This document shows, one piece after another, positions 12,445-25,700 of a DNA stretch of 64,000 bases; position 1 is the stretch's first letter, and every line of letters begins with the position of its first letter. The notes beneath the pieces are model-generated. The model did no database searches. It was not told the DNA's origin and was given only the letters and a program-made list of their open reading frames with translations. The stretch is from Terebella lapidaria (taxonomy: Eukaryota > Annelida > Polychaeta > Terebellida > Terebellidae), in NCBI GenBank assembly GCA_949152475.1, contig OX424555.1, positions 60,679,977 through 60,743,976 on the forward strand, read 5' to 3'. The translations under genes and the position numbers were made by a program.

Positions 12445-12519
12445 TGACGTCATTCAGACCATGAGAAGGAGGCTTTTCCATCCGGGTGTCCGGAAGTTTC
12501 CAATATGGCGGCCTGCAGT
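12445..12519 (+). promoter_or_regulatory. Probable HUWE1 core promoter and first non-coding exon
   Basis: A palindromic CRE site TGACGTCA (12445-12452), a pyrimidine tract CTTTTCC (12473-12479), an ETS-type CCGGAAG (12490-12496) and a YY1-type ATGGCGGC (12505-12512) fall within 70 bp. A usable donor (cagt|gtgagg) follows at 12520. The combination is typical of housekeeping TATA-less promoters. A transcript starting at the C of CTTTTCC would have a 5'-TOP-like start, as many snoRNA host genes do. Positions are inferred, not proven. Confidence 0.5.
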
Positions 12520-13508
12520 GTGAGGAAGAATTCGTAAAACGCTACGAATACATTTTGATTTTGTACTGTTTATTTGGTGAAATTCATTGTCAAATATACC
12601 ACATATTTATAGCATATACCTCAATGTAATTGTGTAAGCCCAGTATTTGGACCGTAAATGCTAGAAAGTGGTGTAATTAAATAAATGGACGAACAGACCT
12701 GTGCGTATGTTCTCGTCAATTTTGAATGAATGGCAAAAATGAAAATCCTCCACGATTTTGCAAACTCATGCCATCACAACGTTGGATGAAAACAAATGAA
12801 TCTGAATGAATGCATTATCTTTCTCGTGTTGTAGAGGTTACAGTTTGGAATACAAACATTTCGTTGCAAGTGATAAAACGTGCTTTTCTGCGCATTTTTT
12901 TAGGCCTAAAAACCAACAGATCAAAATCCACGTGATTCTGTCAACTCACAATGTCACTCACTGTGATTAGTGTGAATGTGTTGATTTGGACTTTGCTTGT
13001 GTCGTGAAATTGAAAATTGACCAGTCCCTATTAATTCTGGATTATCGCAGATATTTGATCACCTGTTGTCATGTGTTGAATCGCGAGGGAAACTTTCACT
13101 CTGCTCTGCTGTGATTATCCAGCAATAATAATGAGTTGATGAGTAACACAATGAATAAAAACAATGAATGATAGCTCATAGCTGCAAACAACCTGTGTTG
13201 TGCAAACTATTAAAAAAGTTCTGTGACTTTGAGACTCGACTTCATGAGACCTCCGATATATGTACACAATGATGTGAAATCATTTATAACCTTCTGTATC
13301 ATAGGTCAAGTCTATAGAAGCGTAACAACTGGTATTTTGTACCAGTATTCATAGCACATTGTGGCAGCGAAAGACCATATATATTTTTGGAAAATATCCA
13401 GATTCCTGTATAGATCAATGAGTTATAAATTGATAGATATCTTTTGATTTTGATGAATCAACAAAGATGAATTGAAAATATAAATTTGCTAATATTTTTC
13501 CCTTGCAG

Positions 13509-13612
13509 TGACATCTAAACAGATGTCTAGTTAACATTACAGAGTTGATGTTCGTGTTAGACACGACTTGAACAAAGTATTTCTGCAAACTGAGGCCCTA
13601 TACACAACAGCC
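13509..13612 (+). other. HUWE1 5' UTR part of the first coding exon
   Basis: A pyrimidine-rich acceptor (tatttttcccttgcag) ends at 13508 and is followed by sequence with in-frame stops up to ATG 13613. It fits a 5' UTR spliced from a first exon around 12.47-12.52 kb. Confidence 0.55.
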
Positions 13613-16600
13613 ATGAAGATTGACAGGAGTAAACTGAAAAAGAATGGCTCTGAAGTGGTGAGATAGTGTGTCATAAAACTTCATGGCAATTCTGCAAAAT
13701 ACATGTAGCCTGGTAAATAGCTTTTAATCATTCAGACTAGACAATAGTTTACTGGTAGTGGAAGGTTTATTGGGGTATTATATTTTTATTTTTCAGCCAA
13801 AAGAATGTAAAGTATTGATTGAGAAAATAAAGGCATGCAGTAAAGATGAGTTACTTCTTGAGCTGAAGCAAATAAAGACATGGACTTACGGAAAGGTGAG
13901 CAGTCTTATTTGTATGCAAATAACACCCTAAACAAACAGCAGACGTTAAATAATCCACATCAATCAGTCTTCCAGCTGCCTTTACTAAGCGTGTGTCCTG
14001 ACGTTTGCTATGCCAATTTTAGTGTGAACTGTACCACTGGATTGACGTGTTGGATGTCTTCGACGAGATCTTGGACAAATCATGCAAGAAAGAGAAGGAA
14101 TCACAGTGGTTGCTTCCCTGTGACACTGCAGAGGGTGAACAGATGCTGGACCTCCTCTTGCAGGTAAAAATATGCAGAAAAGAAGGATAAAGATATCATT
14201 CAGGCTTATATTTGAATGTGTTAAAAATGTATCCATTTATTTTGGTGTTCTGGATAATCATAACAACTTAATACACTGAAATTTCGATTTTTGCCAAGGT
14301 GCTATCATTTACGTCACTGCTGATTGAGCACAGCTTCACACGACACCTCTACAACTCTGTCGAGCACCTGACTACTCTGCTGTCGTCCAGTAACATGTCT
14401 GTGGTGCTGGGGGTGCTAAACCTTCTCTACGTGTTCAGGTTGGTAACTGAAGTAGTGAACAAACATTATATGATTTTGATATGCTGTGACTCGTGGTTCA
14501 TAGTGAAAAAGTTCGATATTTTTTGCTGCAGTAAAAGATCCAATTTCATCACTCGACTCACGGCTGAGAAAAAGCAAGAACTCACCACTCGTCTCACTCA
14601 CCTTGCAGAGGTAAGTGCTGGTAGCTGTTGAAGTTTGCCGGCCAAAGTTGTCATCCATGGCTTGACATCTACAGTACATTTACAGTGAATTTGTGTACAT
14701 GATGTTTGTGTACATTTGTTCTCGTGTTGCCACTACAGAGCTGGGGTGGAAAAGACAACGGATTTGGTTTGGCTGAATGCTGCCAGGATTTGCCAATTAC
14801 AGTGAGTTGATAAATCTTTGCTTTCCCATATATGATGCCTCCTCTTATATGTTCCACATGAGTTGTGCATGTAGCTAACTCATGTGTTCTCAAAATTTTT
14901 TCCGACCAGGATTTTCCTTCGAGTGCAACCACTCTGCATTTTGAATACTATGCAGATATCAAAGATGAAAAATCAACCAAAAAGGTAAGTTCTGATCTTC
15001 AAGTGCTTATTCAATGTACACTGATGTACATGGCTTGTTAGATGTTTGATATTGACAAGTATTCTTTTCACAGTCTGCGAGTGTGTTAAGTAGTCTGCAC
15101 ATTGAGAGAGTGGACCAGCGCAAGGAATCTGTGGGAAAACTAATGGAGAATTTAATGCAGGCCAATAGTGTCCCTGAGAGCAAACAGGTTTGTTCTAAAT
15201 CATGTATACATATGCATATCATAAGACATATTTAAGCACTAAAGTGAAAGATTGATTCATTGTATATATCGGAATGATGATTATTAAGTTACTGATGATG
15301 ATGCTAATAATTTTGTGTATAACACTCCAGATGTTACTTTTCACGCACATACGCCTGGCTCATGCCTTCTCATCGTACGAGAAACGGATGCAGTGTGTCC
15401 AAGCGAGATTACAAGCTATCTCCATACTTGGTGAGTATTTCCGTGAAGATTTACATGTATCCCGTTATTCATCACAAAGAGCTTTTGACTTACATGGAGA
15501 TGGAGTTTATTCCCCATTCACTTTACTTTCAGTGTATGCCAATGCCATGACTGACAATGTCAACTCCTTACTGTATAGTGGCTTCATAGAAGAACTTGTT
15601 GATATCCTGGAAATCAAAGACACAAAACTCACAGTAAGTGACTACTTGAAATGGTGCCTTTTTGTTTAAAAAAAGATATACTAGTGCCTGAACTTAATGG
15701 CAGTGTGAAAGCCACATATGGATGTTTTCATGATTGGTTTTCAGGAGATCAAAGCTACTGCCTTGCGTACATTGACCTCCATCATTCACCTTGACAGGAA
15801 TCCCAAGTAAGTAACGTCCAGTGTAAATTGAGTGCTTAGACATTGCAGGCAGATTGAAGGAAGCAATTGTCCTATCCCAGGTCCAGTTTGTCGGAGTCTT
15901 TTTACGTCATTTTCGACGTATTCTGCGAAGCGTTAATATTGACCAAAGAGAAGTTTTCTGACGTATTTTGTGAAACTCGGAACAACTTTTTGGGGCATTT
16001 GGGATAGGTCAATTGGGGGTGTCTTCCAGTATCTGGTACATATAATTATGTAGTTTGCATTATATGTTGCTGTATTCATGATTCGGCAGATTGGCCAACA
16101 TCGTTGATGCCACTGGGGCAGCTTCATACCATGGCTTCTTGCCATCTCTCGTTCGCAGCTGTATACAACACATGACTGGTAAGTACATAATTACTGTATA
16201 CGGTATATGTGTATTTGAAATGATAAAGTAGTATGTCTTGTATTAAATCTTTTCCTTTACATGCAGATACCACCATGGATCCAGTTCTACAGCCATTTGC
16301 GACAGCTTTGTTTTCGTTTCTGTATCACTTGGCTAGCTATGAGAGCGGTAGGTGTCCTGTCCAACTTCCAAAATCTGATACATGTATATCCAGAATTCAA
16401 TGTGTACTGTGTTGTGATCGAATTCGTTAATGAAATTTTTTTTGCTTGTTCAGGTGGGGAAGCACTGGTTTCCTGTGGGATGATGGAGTCTTTGCTGAAA
16501 GTCATCAACTGGTATGGTGATGGCCAAGAACACATTACTGTGAGTACCAATGATGATAACATATCTTCAAATTAGAGAGCTATGTTTGTAAACAAATATA

Positions 16601-16758
16601 AAAAGCCAGATATACTCTTTCACCATTAGAAATCACTCTGATGTTTTCTGCCACAGTTTGTCACGAGGGCTGTCCGAGTAGTGGACTTGATCACTAACCT
16701 GGACATGCAGGCATTCCAGTCTCACACTGGGCTTAATGCTTTCATCAGCAGACTCGAG
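13613..16758 (+). CDS. HUWE1: HUWE1 exons 1-15: N-terminus and DUF908
   Basis: Exons: 13613-13657, 13797-13895, 14023-14163, 14299-14438, 14532-14610, 14739-14801, 14910-14984, 15074-15187, 15331-15430, 15533-15633, 15745-15806, 16090-16178, 16267-16347, 16454-16539, 16657-16758. They code residues 1-459. Recognisable blocks are [68 protein letters not shown] and [12 protein letters not shown], each nearly identical to human. This armadillo-like region forms part of the ring-shaped scaffold that recruits substrates. Introns are 90-280 bp. Confidence 0.93.
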
Positions 16759-19700
16759 GTTTGAGATTCCAACCATCAATAGCTTTTGTGTATTTATCGA
16801 AACACACTTTTGTTTTCCAAAATAATTTGTAGATGTGTATCATGATATTTTGTGCATGTTGCTGTTCGACAGCATGAAGTCAACATCTGCCGGAAGGAGC
16901 AGCCGTTTGTGATACGCCCAAAGCGTAGTGAGTCTGTGATGTCCATGGAGGGGAATCCCGACTCCCCGGCGAGCCTCCCCGAGAAGAGCGGAGACCCAGG
17001 GGGAGGACAGACCCCAAAGGATGCTGCCATGGAGACAGAAGCTCCTACAACCTCTCAAGGCGAGACCGAGCCTAGCGAAGGCGCGTCCACATCGGCAGAG
17101 GTCAAGGTCTTCCCAGAGGTTGACGCCGTCAAAGGTCCTGATGGGAAAGGCCCCCAGTGTTTCCCACAGCGAGGTGCACTTCTCAAGTCGATGTTAAATT
17201 TCTTGAAGAAAGCCATCCCCGATCCAGCGTTCTCCGACAGTATTAGACACTGTGAGTACTTTCCTCATAAATATGTAGCTATTGTCGCTGATGGTCACAA
17301 ATATTCTTGTATGATCTCACCACTGCCATGTTTTTTTTTTCGCACTAGTGATGGAAGGTACTCTGCCGCGTTCGCTGAAGCACATCATCAGCAATGCCGA
17401 GTACTACGGGGCTTCGCTCTTCTTGCTAGGTGAATGTTAAAAACAGAAACATTGAAATGTTAAACTTGAATTCACAGGATGAAGTATCAGAATGAGAAAA
17501 AATCTTGTCGCATTGCTGTGAAGACTAAAACCCTTATTCTGTTCGATTATGAACATTAACGTTTCATTACAGCGACTGATGTTGTTACGGTGTACGTATT
17601 CCAAGAGCCCTCCCTGCTCTCCTCTCTCCAGGATAATGGACTGACCGATGTTGTTCTTCAGGCTCTCCTCGTCAAAGATGTTAGTATCTCTTTCTTCATT
17701 TATTGCTGATCAAATTAATGTGTGTTGGTATATAAGCAGCCTGAGAAGGACGATGTTGTTTACTGTACACATCAGTCTGGTTAAGAAGCTGCCAGATTGA
17801 ACGCGCCTTTGTTAATCCTGTGGGAAGTTGTTTGGGATCATGTGATGGTCCAATCCATGACTTCCCCATGGGAAGCATTGGTACATTTGTACACTTTTAG
17901 TGTGCTTAATGGAATGTATTAAAAAATTTGCAACAGTTTCAGTATATTTTGACTTTAGTATATAAGTGACCTTATATACAAAACCCAACTGAAGCATGTG
18001 ACAGTTCAAGTTAACCTGGTACCAAAAACGAAACCACAATTAAATTGTCTATCATGATTTCGCATGAACTTTTAAAGCAGCACGATAAGGACAATGTTGT
18101 TCTCTATGCACTTTAGTCTGGTTTAAGAAGCTGCCAGATTGAAAGCGCCTTTGTTAATCCTGTGGGAAGTTGTTTGGGATCATGTGATGGTCCGATCCAT
18201 GACTTCCCCATGGGAAGCATTGGTACATTGTTATTATCACTTTTAACTGATTTCTACTTCATAAACCATACTTATCAATTCTGAATAATTGCCTGAAACC
18301 CTTTGACTTGCAGGTCCCCGCCACTCGGGAGGTGCTGGCGTCACTGCCTAACGTCTTCAGTGCGTTATGCCTCAACAACCGTGGACTGGAGGCCTTTGTG
18401 GAGTGCAAACCGTTCAACCGACTCTTCAAAGTGCTGTTGTCTCCTGATTATCTTCCAGCGATGAGACGAAGACGCAGCTCTGATCCTCCTGGTATGTAAT
18501 TGAACTGTGCATGTTAGTGTTTGTAAATATCATACAGCATTGTCGTATCTCCACATTATTGTTGTCTCCTCAATTCTGTGGTCGTTCTATCAATGCAAGA
18601 ACAGAACTTTGCAGTGACTTGCATCGTTGGTCAACTTTGGATCTTCCCCAAAGTTGATCTGGTTTTCAGCTGCAACATTTATATTACATATCTTGAATAT
18701 TGAATATTTTCACTTACATTTACGAATGAATACCAGAATGCATTGCAGTATCTCCATGATACCTCCTTGTGGGTGTTATGGCCGTCAATTCAGTGCGAGA
18801 AAGAAGCAGTGACTTGCATCGTTGGTCAACTTTGGATCTTCCCCGAGGTTGATCTGGTTTTCAGCTGCAACATTTATATTACATACCTTGAATATTGAAT
18901 ATTTTCACTTGCCATAACCAATGAATACCAGAATGCATTGCAGTATATCCATGATATTTCCTTGTGAGTGTTATGGCCGTCAATTCAGTGCGAGAAAGAA
19001 GCAGTGACTTGCATCGTTGGTCAACTTTGGATCTTCCCCAAAGTTGATCTGGTTTTCAGCTGCAACATTCACATGACATATCTTAAATATTGAATTATTT
19101 CACTGACCATTACAAATGAATACCAGAATGCATTGCAGTATCTCCATGATACCTCCTTGTGGGTGTTATGGCCGTCAATTCAGTGCGAGAAAGAAGCAGT
19201 GACTTGCATCGTTGGTCAACTTTGGATCTTCCCCGAGGTTGATCTGGTTTTCAGCTGCAACATTTATATTACATACCTTGAATATTGAATATTTTCACTT
19301 GCCATAACCAATGAATATCAGAATGCATTGCAGTATATCCATGATACCTCCTTGTGGGTGTTATGGCCGTCAATTCAGTGCGAGAAAGAAGCAGTGACTT
19401 GCATCGTTGGTCAACTCTGGATCTTCCCCAAAGTTGATCTGGTTTTCAGCTGCAACATTGAAACTTGTGGTTACTTTTAGATGCTTAAATGATGGGAGGA
19501 GGTTACACTTGTTTCCATGCAGTTTAATGTCATGTCTGACCTTAAGTTTTGAAAGTCGAGAATGTACAGAAAGCATTGTCGTTCATCCTTATGTCTTGTC
19601 AGTGACATTTGTGATTTTGCACCAATGCAAGAGAAAATGCATTCAAAAAGCATCGTTGGTCAATTCTATGCTGCAGGAATTGTCCTGGTATTCCGAATGC

Positions 19701-22700
19701 AACATTCACAATTACACAAGCACATTTATCTAATATAAATTTTGTAACTGTTATAAATGTAGTTTGTGTAATAGGTATACAGATTGTCATGAAGTATAAT
19801 GCTAATTAGTGGACTAAGTTTTGAAAATCGAGAATGTACAGAAAGCATTGTCGTTCATCCTTATGTCTTGTCCGTGACATTTGTGATTTTGCACCAATGC
19901 AAGAGGAAATGCATTCAAAAAGCATCGTTGGTCAATTCTAGGCTGCAGGAATTGTCCTGGTATTCCTAATGCAACATTTACATGTGAATATATTATGCAC
20001 CTATATACAATTGATAAGATGTAACTGTTTTTTACAGGCATGTAGCTGCAGCATAAAAGGGTACTTACTGTAGTGTCAATAGGCATGCATGATGTAGAGG
20101 GATACATTATGCAAGTTTGTGTTTTGCTATGTTACATTGCAAATGATTGTTGACTTGCCAGGTGACACTGCCAGCAGCCTGGGAAGTGCGATGGATGAAC
20201 TGATGAGAAATCAGCCATCACTGAGAACAGAGGCAACCAAAGCCATCATCAAGGTAAAGATTCTTCCAATCCTTCTACAGTGTTATATATTTGTGCCTCC
20301 AATGTTGCTCGGTGATGATTTCCTTGACAAGCATATATCTTATTGTCTGCTATATGGAAGGCATGTGATGATTACTCAACCACCTGAGAGCAACAAGTAC
20401 TGTAAATATAAGGGACTCACCAGTACTGAACAATATTTGCCTGTATCATTTAATCTTTTCGCTGTTGTCTGTAGCTGCTGGAGGAGGTTTGTGCCATGGG
20501 TAGGGATGCCCAGTACATCTGCCAGAAGCCCCAGCCGAAGGTGGATACCACATCTAGCATGTCCTCCAGGAGCAACATCACGGCCGACACGGCGTCCTCG
20601 GACGATGACGACGACGATGACGAGGTTGCCAGCACGCACAGTGGCAGTGTTGCCAAGCAACAGGGAGAGGGCCAGGCCTCCCAGGAAGGGTAAGGGTGGG
20701 AGCTCGGACCGTGCTGGGTGTGAGGACAGAGATGGCAGGGGTTGGGATTAGTAGCTGAGAGGGATGGGGAATCTATGGATAATGTGCTCCTTGATGAAGT
20801 ATTTTGACAAGCATATGTCTGACGGCCTGCTATATGGAAGGCTGTTGAAGTCATCATCACTGTCTGAGAGCAATTGGAAATAATATGTTGCATGTATGTC
20901 TTGCGGGATTGTTGAGTTGATACTCTGTATATATCAGAAGTCAATATCAGAAGTATTATGTATGCATATCAATGATGAGAAAAACGACAAGCATATGTCT
21001 GACTGCCGGCTTAATGGATGGCGGCTGTTGCTAAGTTTTATCTCTGAGACTTTACGTGGGACAATCAGTTAAGTTAACAACCATACATTCGCTCACAATT
21101 TGATGATATCTTGTTGTTCGAGAAGCTCTGCACATTATTGCCACAGAGCAGAATAAACATTGTCAGTATCTGTGATGATAAAACCGACAAGCATATGTCT
21201 TACAACCAGCTTAATGGATGGTGCCTGGTGCTAGGTTTTCTGTCTGATGATACTAGTACAAAAAAACATTATGACTTGAGCATTATATCTCGAGAGATTT
21301 ATGCATTGTTTGATCTCCTGCATGTTCTATGTAGAGTCACATATGGGAATAAATGCAGTGCTAGAGAGAATACGCAAAACATTCAGCACATGTCATCTCT
21401 TGTGTTCTGGAGATTGACTCATAACTGTTTTGCAACATGATCATAACAAATGTAAATGTCTCCTCTCAACATATATCTTTATATTTTATATAACGTATGA
21501 CTTGTTATATTTCAGAACTTCACAGAACACACCAGAAAGAACAGCTATCCCTCTCATGGACTATGTTCTCAATGTTGTAAGTTTCACTGTGAAGTTTTGT
21601 ATAAATGTGTGTAGTTGTGAGAAAAACAGGCAAATTGGCGAAACATTTATGTTCTATTCTTGTGCACTTTACGATCTCCGGTTTGCCCCACTCTCCATGG
21701 CATGCTTGGTATAAAATAAGTGCTAGAACATATTCACTCAACCCCTCAGCACTTGTGTGGTTCTATCTCGTGGCCATATAATTCAAGGGGTTTAGACATT
21801 TGTATTAGTATTGACTCCAATTCCTTGTCCCAGTCTATTTTGTTTCACCATGTACAAATCAAGCTACCATTGTCATAGATGAAGTTCGTGGAAGCAATCC
21901 TCAGCAACAATACGACTGACGATCATTGTCGGGAGTTTGTGTCACAGAAGGGCCTTGCGCCGTTGATGGGAATTCTGGGACTGCCCAATCTGCCCATTGA
22001 CTTCCCACAGAGTCCGTCTTGCCAGGCTGTCGCTGCAGTGTGCAAGTCAATACTGGTGAGGACCGCACTAGCACATACCATGCATAGGGGAGTCTGATGG
22101 AAACTTTGATTGCGATTGTAGTATCATGGAAATCATTTTCTTGTGATCTTGGAACACTTACGTACCTCTCAACGTTCTTGACATGTGATTTGAAGTTAAG
22201 CAGGAATCATCTCCCTGAATGTAACTCTCTGATTTCAGACTCTGTCCCACGAGCCGCAGGTGCTGAAGCAGGGCTTGCTACACCTGAATGACGTACTGCA
22301 GGAGCTGGAGCCCATCCACCGCTTTGTGGAGCCTCCGGGTGGATCTGTGCTGCTTCGTGAACTCGCTAATGTACAGAACGTGGCGGACCCAACCCTCTCG
22401 GCTCAAGCCACTCCACTCCTGCATACCCTCGCCTCGGCACACGCCTACATCACTATGTTCACACACGTCTGTAAAGTCGGTCAGGTCAGTGGTTTTGTCA
22501 ATTTGGTGATAGAGGTGAAACAAAATAAAATTGGGGTCTGTTCATGATCATTTGTATATTGTTTTCTTGCAGGCCGACATCCGCAGTATTTCTATTAACC
22601 ATTGGGGTTCAGATCTCGGTCTACAAGTATTGAAAGGACTTGCTAGATTGTACACCTCCCTGGTGTGGGAAAGTACTATGTTACTGGCATTCTGCAGTGA

Positions 22701-25700
22701 AGATGTGTGGCCGGAAGGCTGTGATTTCGGCAAATCGGACTTGGAAAAGCTACTCAAAAATGTCAAAGACAAGGATGGTAGTGATGAGCCCAGCAACCCC
22801 AGCTCATTGGGGAGTGATAGCAATAGCACAGACACCCAATCACAAAATACACCTTCTCTACAAAGGACTACGGGGGATATGGCCAGTAATGGAGTAAGTG
22901 CTGCAATGGAAAGTTTATCAACATCTGAAAATGTAACGAGCCCCATGGAGGTGGAGGAAGTGGGCAATGTAAGAGAAATTGCCAGTCGTTCAACGTCAGG
23001 GACATCCACAGCATCGGAGTCCAAGGGCTTCTCCAGCGAAACGGACGAGAAAGCCTCAACGAGTACTGCAGATAAAAAGAACAAGCTGTCTCCCAGTCTA
23101 CAAGCGCAGATCAAACAGATCAAGCCCTTACTGTCGGCTACATCACGCCTTGGTCGGGCCCTCGCTGAGCTATTTGGACTGCTCGTCAAGCTGTGTGTGG
23201 GGTCCCCCGTCCGTCAGAGGAGGCTGACACAGGTCACTCCCGCCCCAGTGACACCTACACCAGCAGCACGGGCCGTCGCAAAGACCCTTGGAGATCTGCT
23301 TGCTCAGGGCTTTAGCTGGTCACCTCCTGACTACATCCCAGTACCAAAGCTCAAGTAAGCAATAAAACATGGCAGTTCTGTGAATGTGACATTGCTGGTG
23401 TTGTCCAATACCACTTTGCTCTTCACAAATTGACAAAACTTTTAATTTTCTTCCAGGCTTACATTCTACATCTGTTCTGTTGGCTTCACTGCTCCAATGC
23501 TCTTCGACGACAAGAAATACCCATATCACCTGATGCTGCAGAAATTCCTGTCTTGTAGTGGACAGGAAAACCTCTTTCAGTAAGAATAGATTAAAAAAAC
23601 AATCCAACTGGCTCTTTACTATTTCGCAAATTAGGTGTTGATTATATCTGACACAATTGTCCACATATTGATATTTTCTGTGCCAGGTCTTTCGAGTGGG
23701 CATTGTCTTCCAACGGGAAAGTCCCACTGGAGCAAGGCCTAGAACATCCAGACTTGCCGGGTAAGTTGGAAATTTTTTACTTTGAGCTCGACTTGAGAAA
23801 TTTAAGCTGTACATTCTGTATGGTTACAGACCTGCTTCCAGTATGATGACAAAACCATGACAGTCAATATAAACATCTGATTCTCTGTGATATTGGTTTT
23901 AATTTCTGATGGAAGAGGTCACAATGAACCCATTATATCCCCCAAAATGTGAAATCACACAAAACATTCAACGGCTATTGTTGTATTTTATACAGATGGA
24001 ACAGGTGAGTTTTTGGACTCATGGTTGATGCTGGTGGAAAAGATGGTCAACGTCAAGAACATTCTCGAGACTACCCACACCATGCCCAACAAGTCTTCAC
24101 AGTCGGGATTTGTCCCGTTTGATCCTCTCAAGTATCTCGTACTAACTCACAAGGTAGGTGTCTTTCTGGCATACAAGGAATGGTTATACGCCACTTGAAA
24201 ACTTCAATCAGAATGATGATTATATTCTTGACAAGCATATGTCAGAAATGTGTGATGTTGAGAGTTAGAACTGTACTGACTGATCCAAATTTGTACCTTC
24301 AGTGATTGCATGAATAATGATGTAAAGTTTTGACTAGCACATTATCTGTTTGTACAGATGGCATTCAATGCGGTGATGCATTTGTGGAACAAAGTACCGC
24401 TGAAAGTCTATGGAGGTCACATGTCTGAGTCGATACTGGCCATACTTTGTCACATCATCAAGGGAGAAGCAACAATAAAGGTCAGAAACTCAATTCTAGA
24501 GGATTAGTTTTAACTGCAAAATAATGTGGTGTGACTATAGTGTATTACTATACTTGTTATATGATGACAAACCTATGACAGTCATTATATCATCTGACTG
24601 CTCATGTTGATGGTTTTAATTTCTGATAACAAAGTATTGATATGAATGTTATTGTGTAATAGAACAAATTGACCAGACAAATATCAATCACTGTTATCCT
24701 TAAATATAACTTGAACCCTTTCAAAAGTGATGAAAAACCTATGACAGTCAATATATTCCCACTGACTGCCCATGTTGAAGGTTTTAATTTCTGACAATGA
24801 AACGGTCTTGTGTATTTATGAGTTATCGTATTTATTGCCATACCACTACCTCTATAATAAACTCTTTGGGTAATCTTACCTTGGCATTCAAAGAAGAGGA
24901 GAGAGAAATGAATGTCACAAGAATTTTCTCAAAATTCCTGACATCCATCTCGAACTCGAAATTGAAGGAAATTACTCTCACACATCTCAGATTCCCCGCG
25001 GTGTAGATGTGACGTCACACCGGTCATATGATTGACCTTAACCGCCATTAATTTGCTCCTCCATTGTTGGATGTGCAGCAAGTCTTGCTTTCGGCATTCA
25101 AAGTCGAATTTCTTCACGTCTACGATCGTCTTTAGGCTGTTCTTTGCACAGCTTTTCTTCAGTAGATCGTTCTTTCGTTGTTAGACTAGCTTAGAGTTAG
25201 TGATTTGCGATTTTTTTTTTGGGAGGAAATGGTAAAGCCTCCCCAGGCCCCTTTCCTTCCCCCATTATCGCCCGTTTGTACTTCGATGTTTGATATGTTT
25301 CAGATATGAAGTGCATCGTTTGCAAACACTACCTTCCTAAGTGGGAGGCTCATAACGCCTGCTGGCAGTGTAGGGACACTGTTTATTGCCGTCCTTCAGC
25401 CACCTGTGAGTTATGCGCGGATTGGTCCATCGACGAGTGGAAACTCTGTCTTCAAGGCTTACGGGAGATTCAGGCCCGCAGGTTTGCTGGTTGCCCTACT
25501 CCCCCTTCCCCGTCAGATTCTGATAGCGCCAGGCCGCGTCCCAAGGCGTCTGAGGAACGCAAGCGGCGTTTAGATTTGCAGTTAACCAATGCTGTTTGTG
25601 CTGTAAGTTTTGATTTATCATTGTCATTTTCTTTCAGCCAGGTACGGGTCCCGGGAGCCGCGCGTTCGGCTCTCGGCACCCTAACTTCCCCACAACCTAC

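Noticed and set aside
18740-18875. CCGTCAATTC in hairpin 1 of HA-B copies 2-5 complements GAATTGACGG of 18S rRNA
   Set aside because: The base following that 18S segment is not a U, so the pairing does not place a modifiable uridine in the pocket. Probably chance, or not a classical guide interaction.
21700-21770. AAGTGCT/AGCACTT hairpin in intron 22 as an RNA gene
   Set aside because: A lone 7-bp stem without snoRNA boxes or a microRNA-like long arm.
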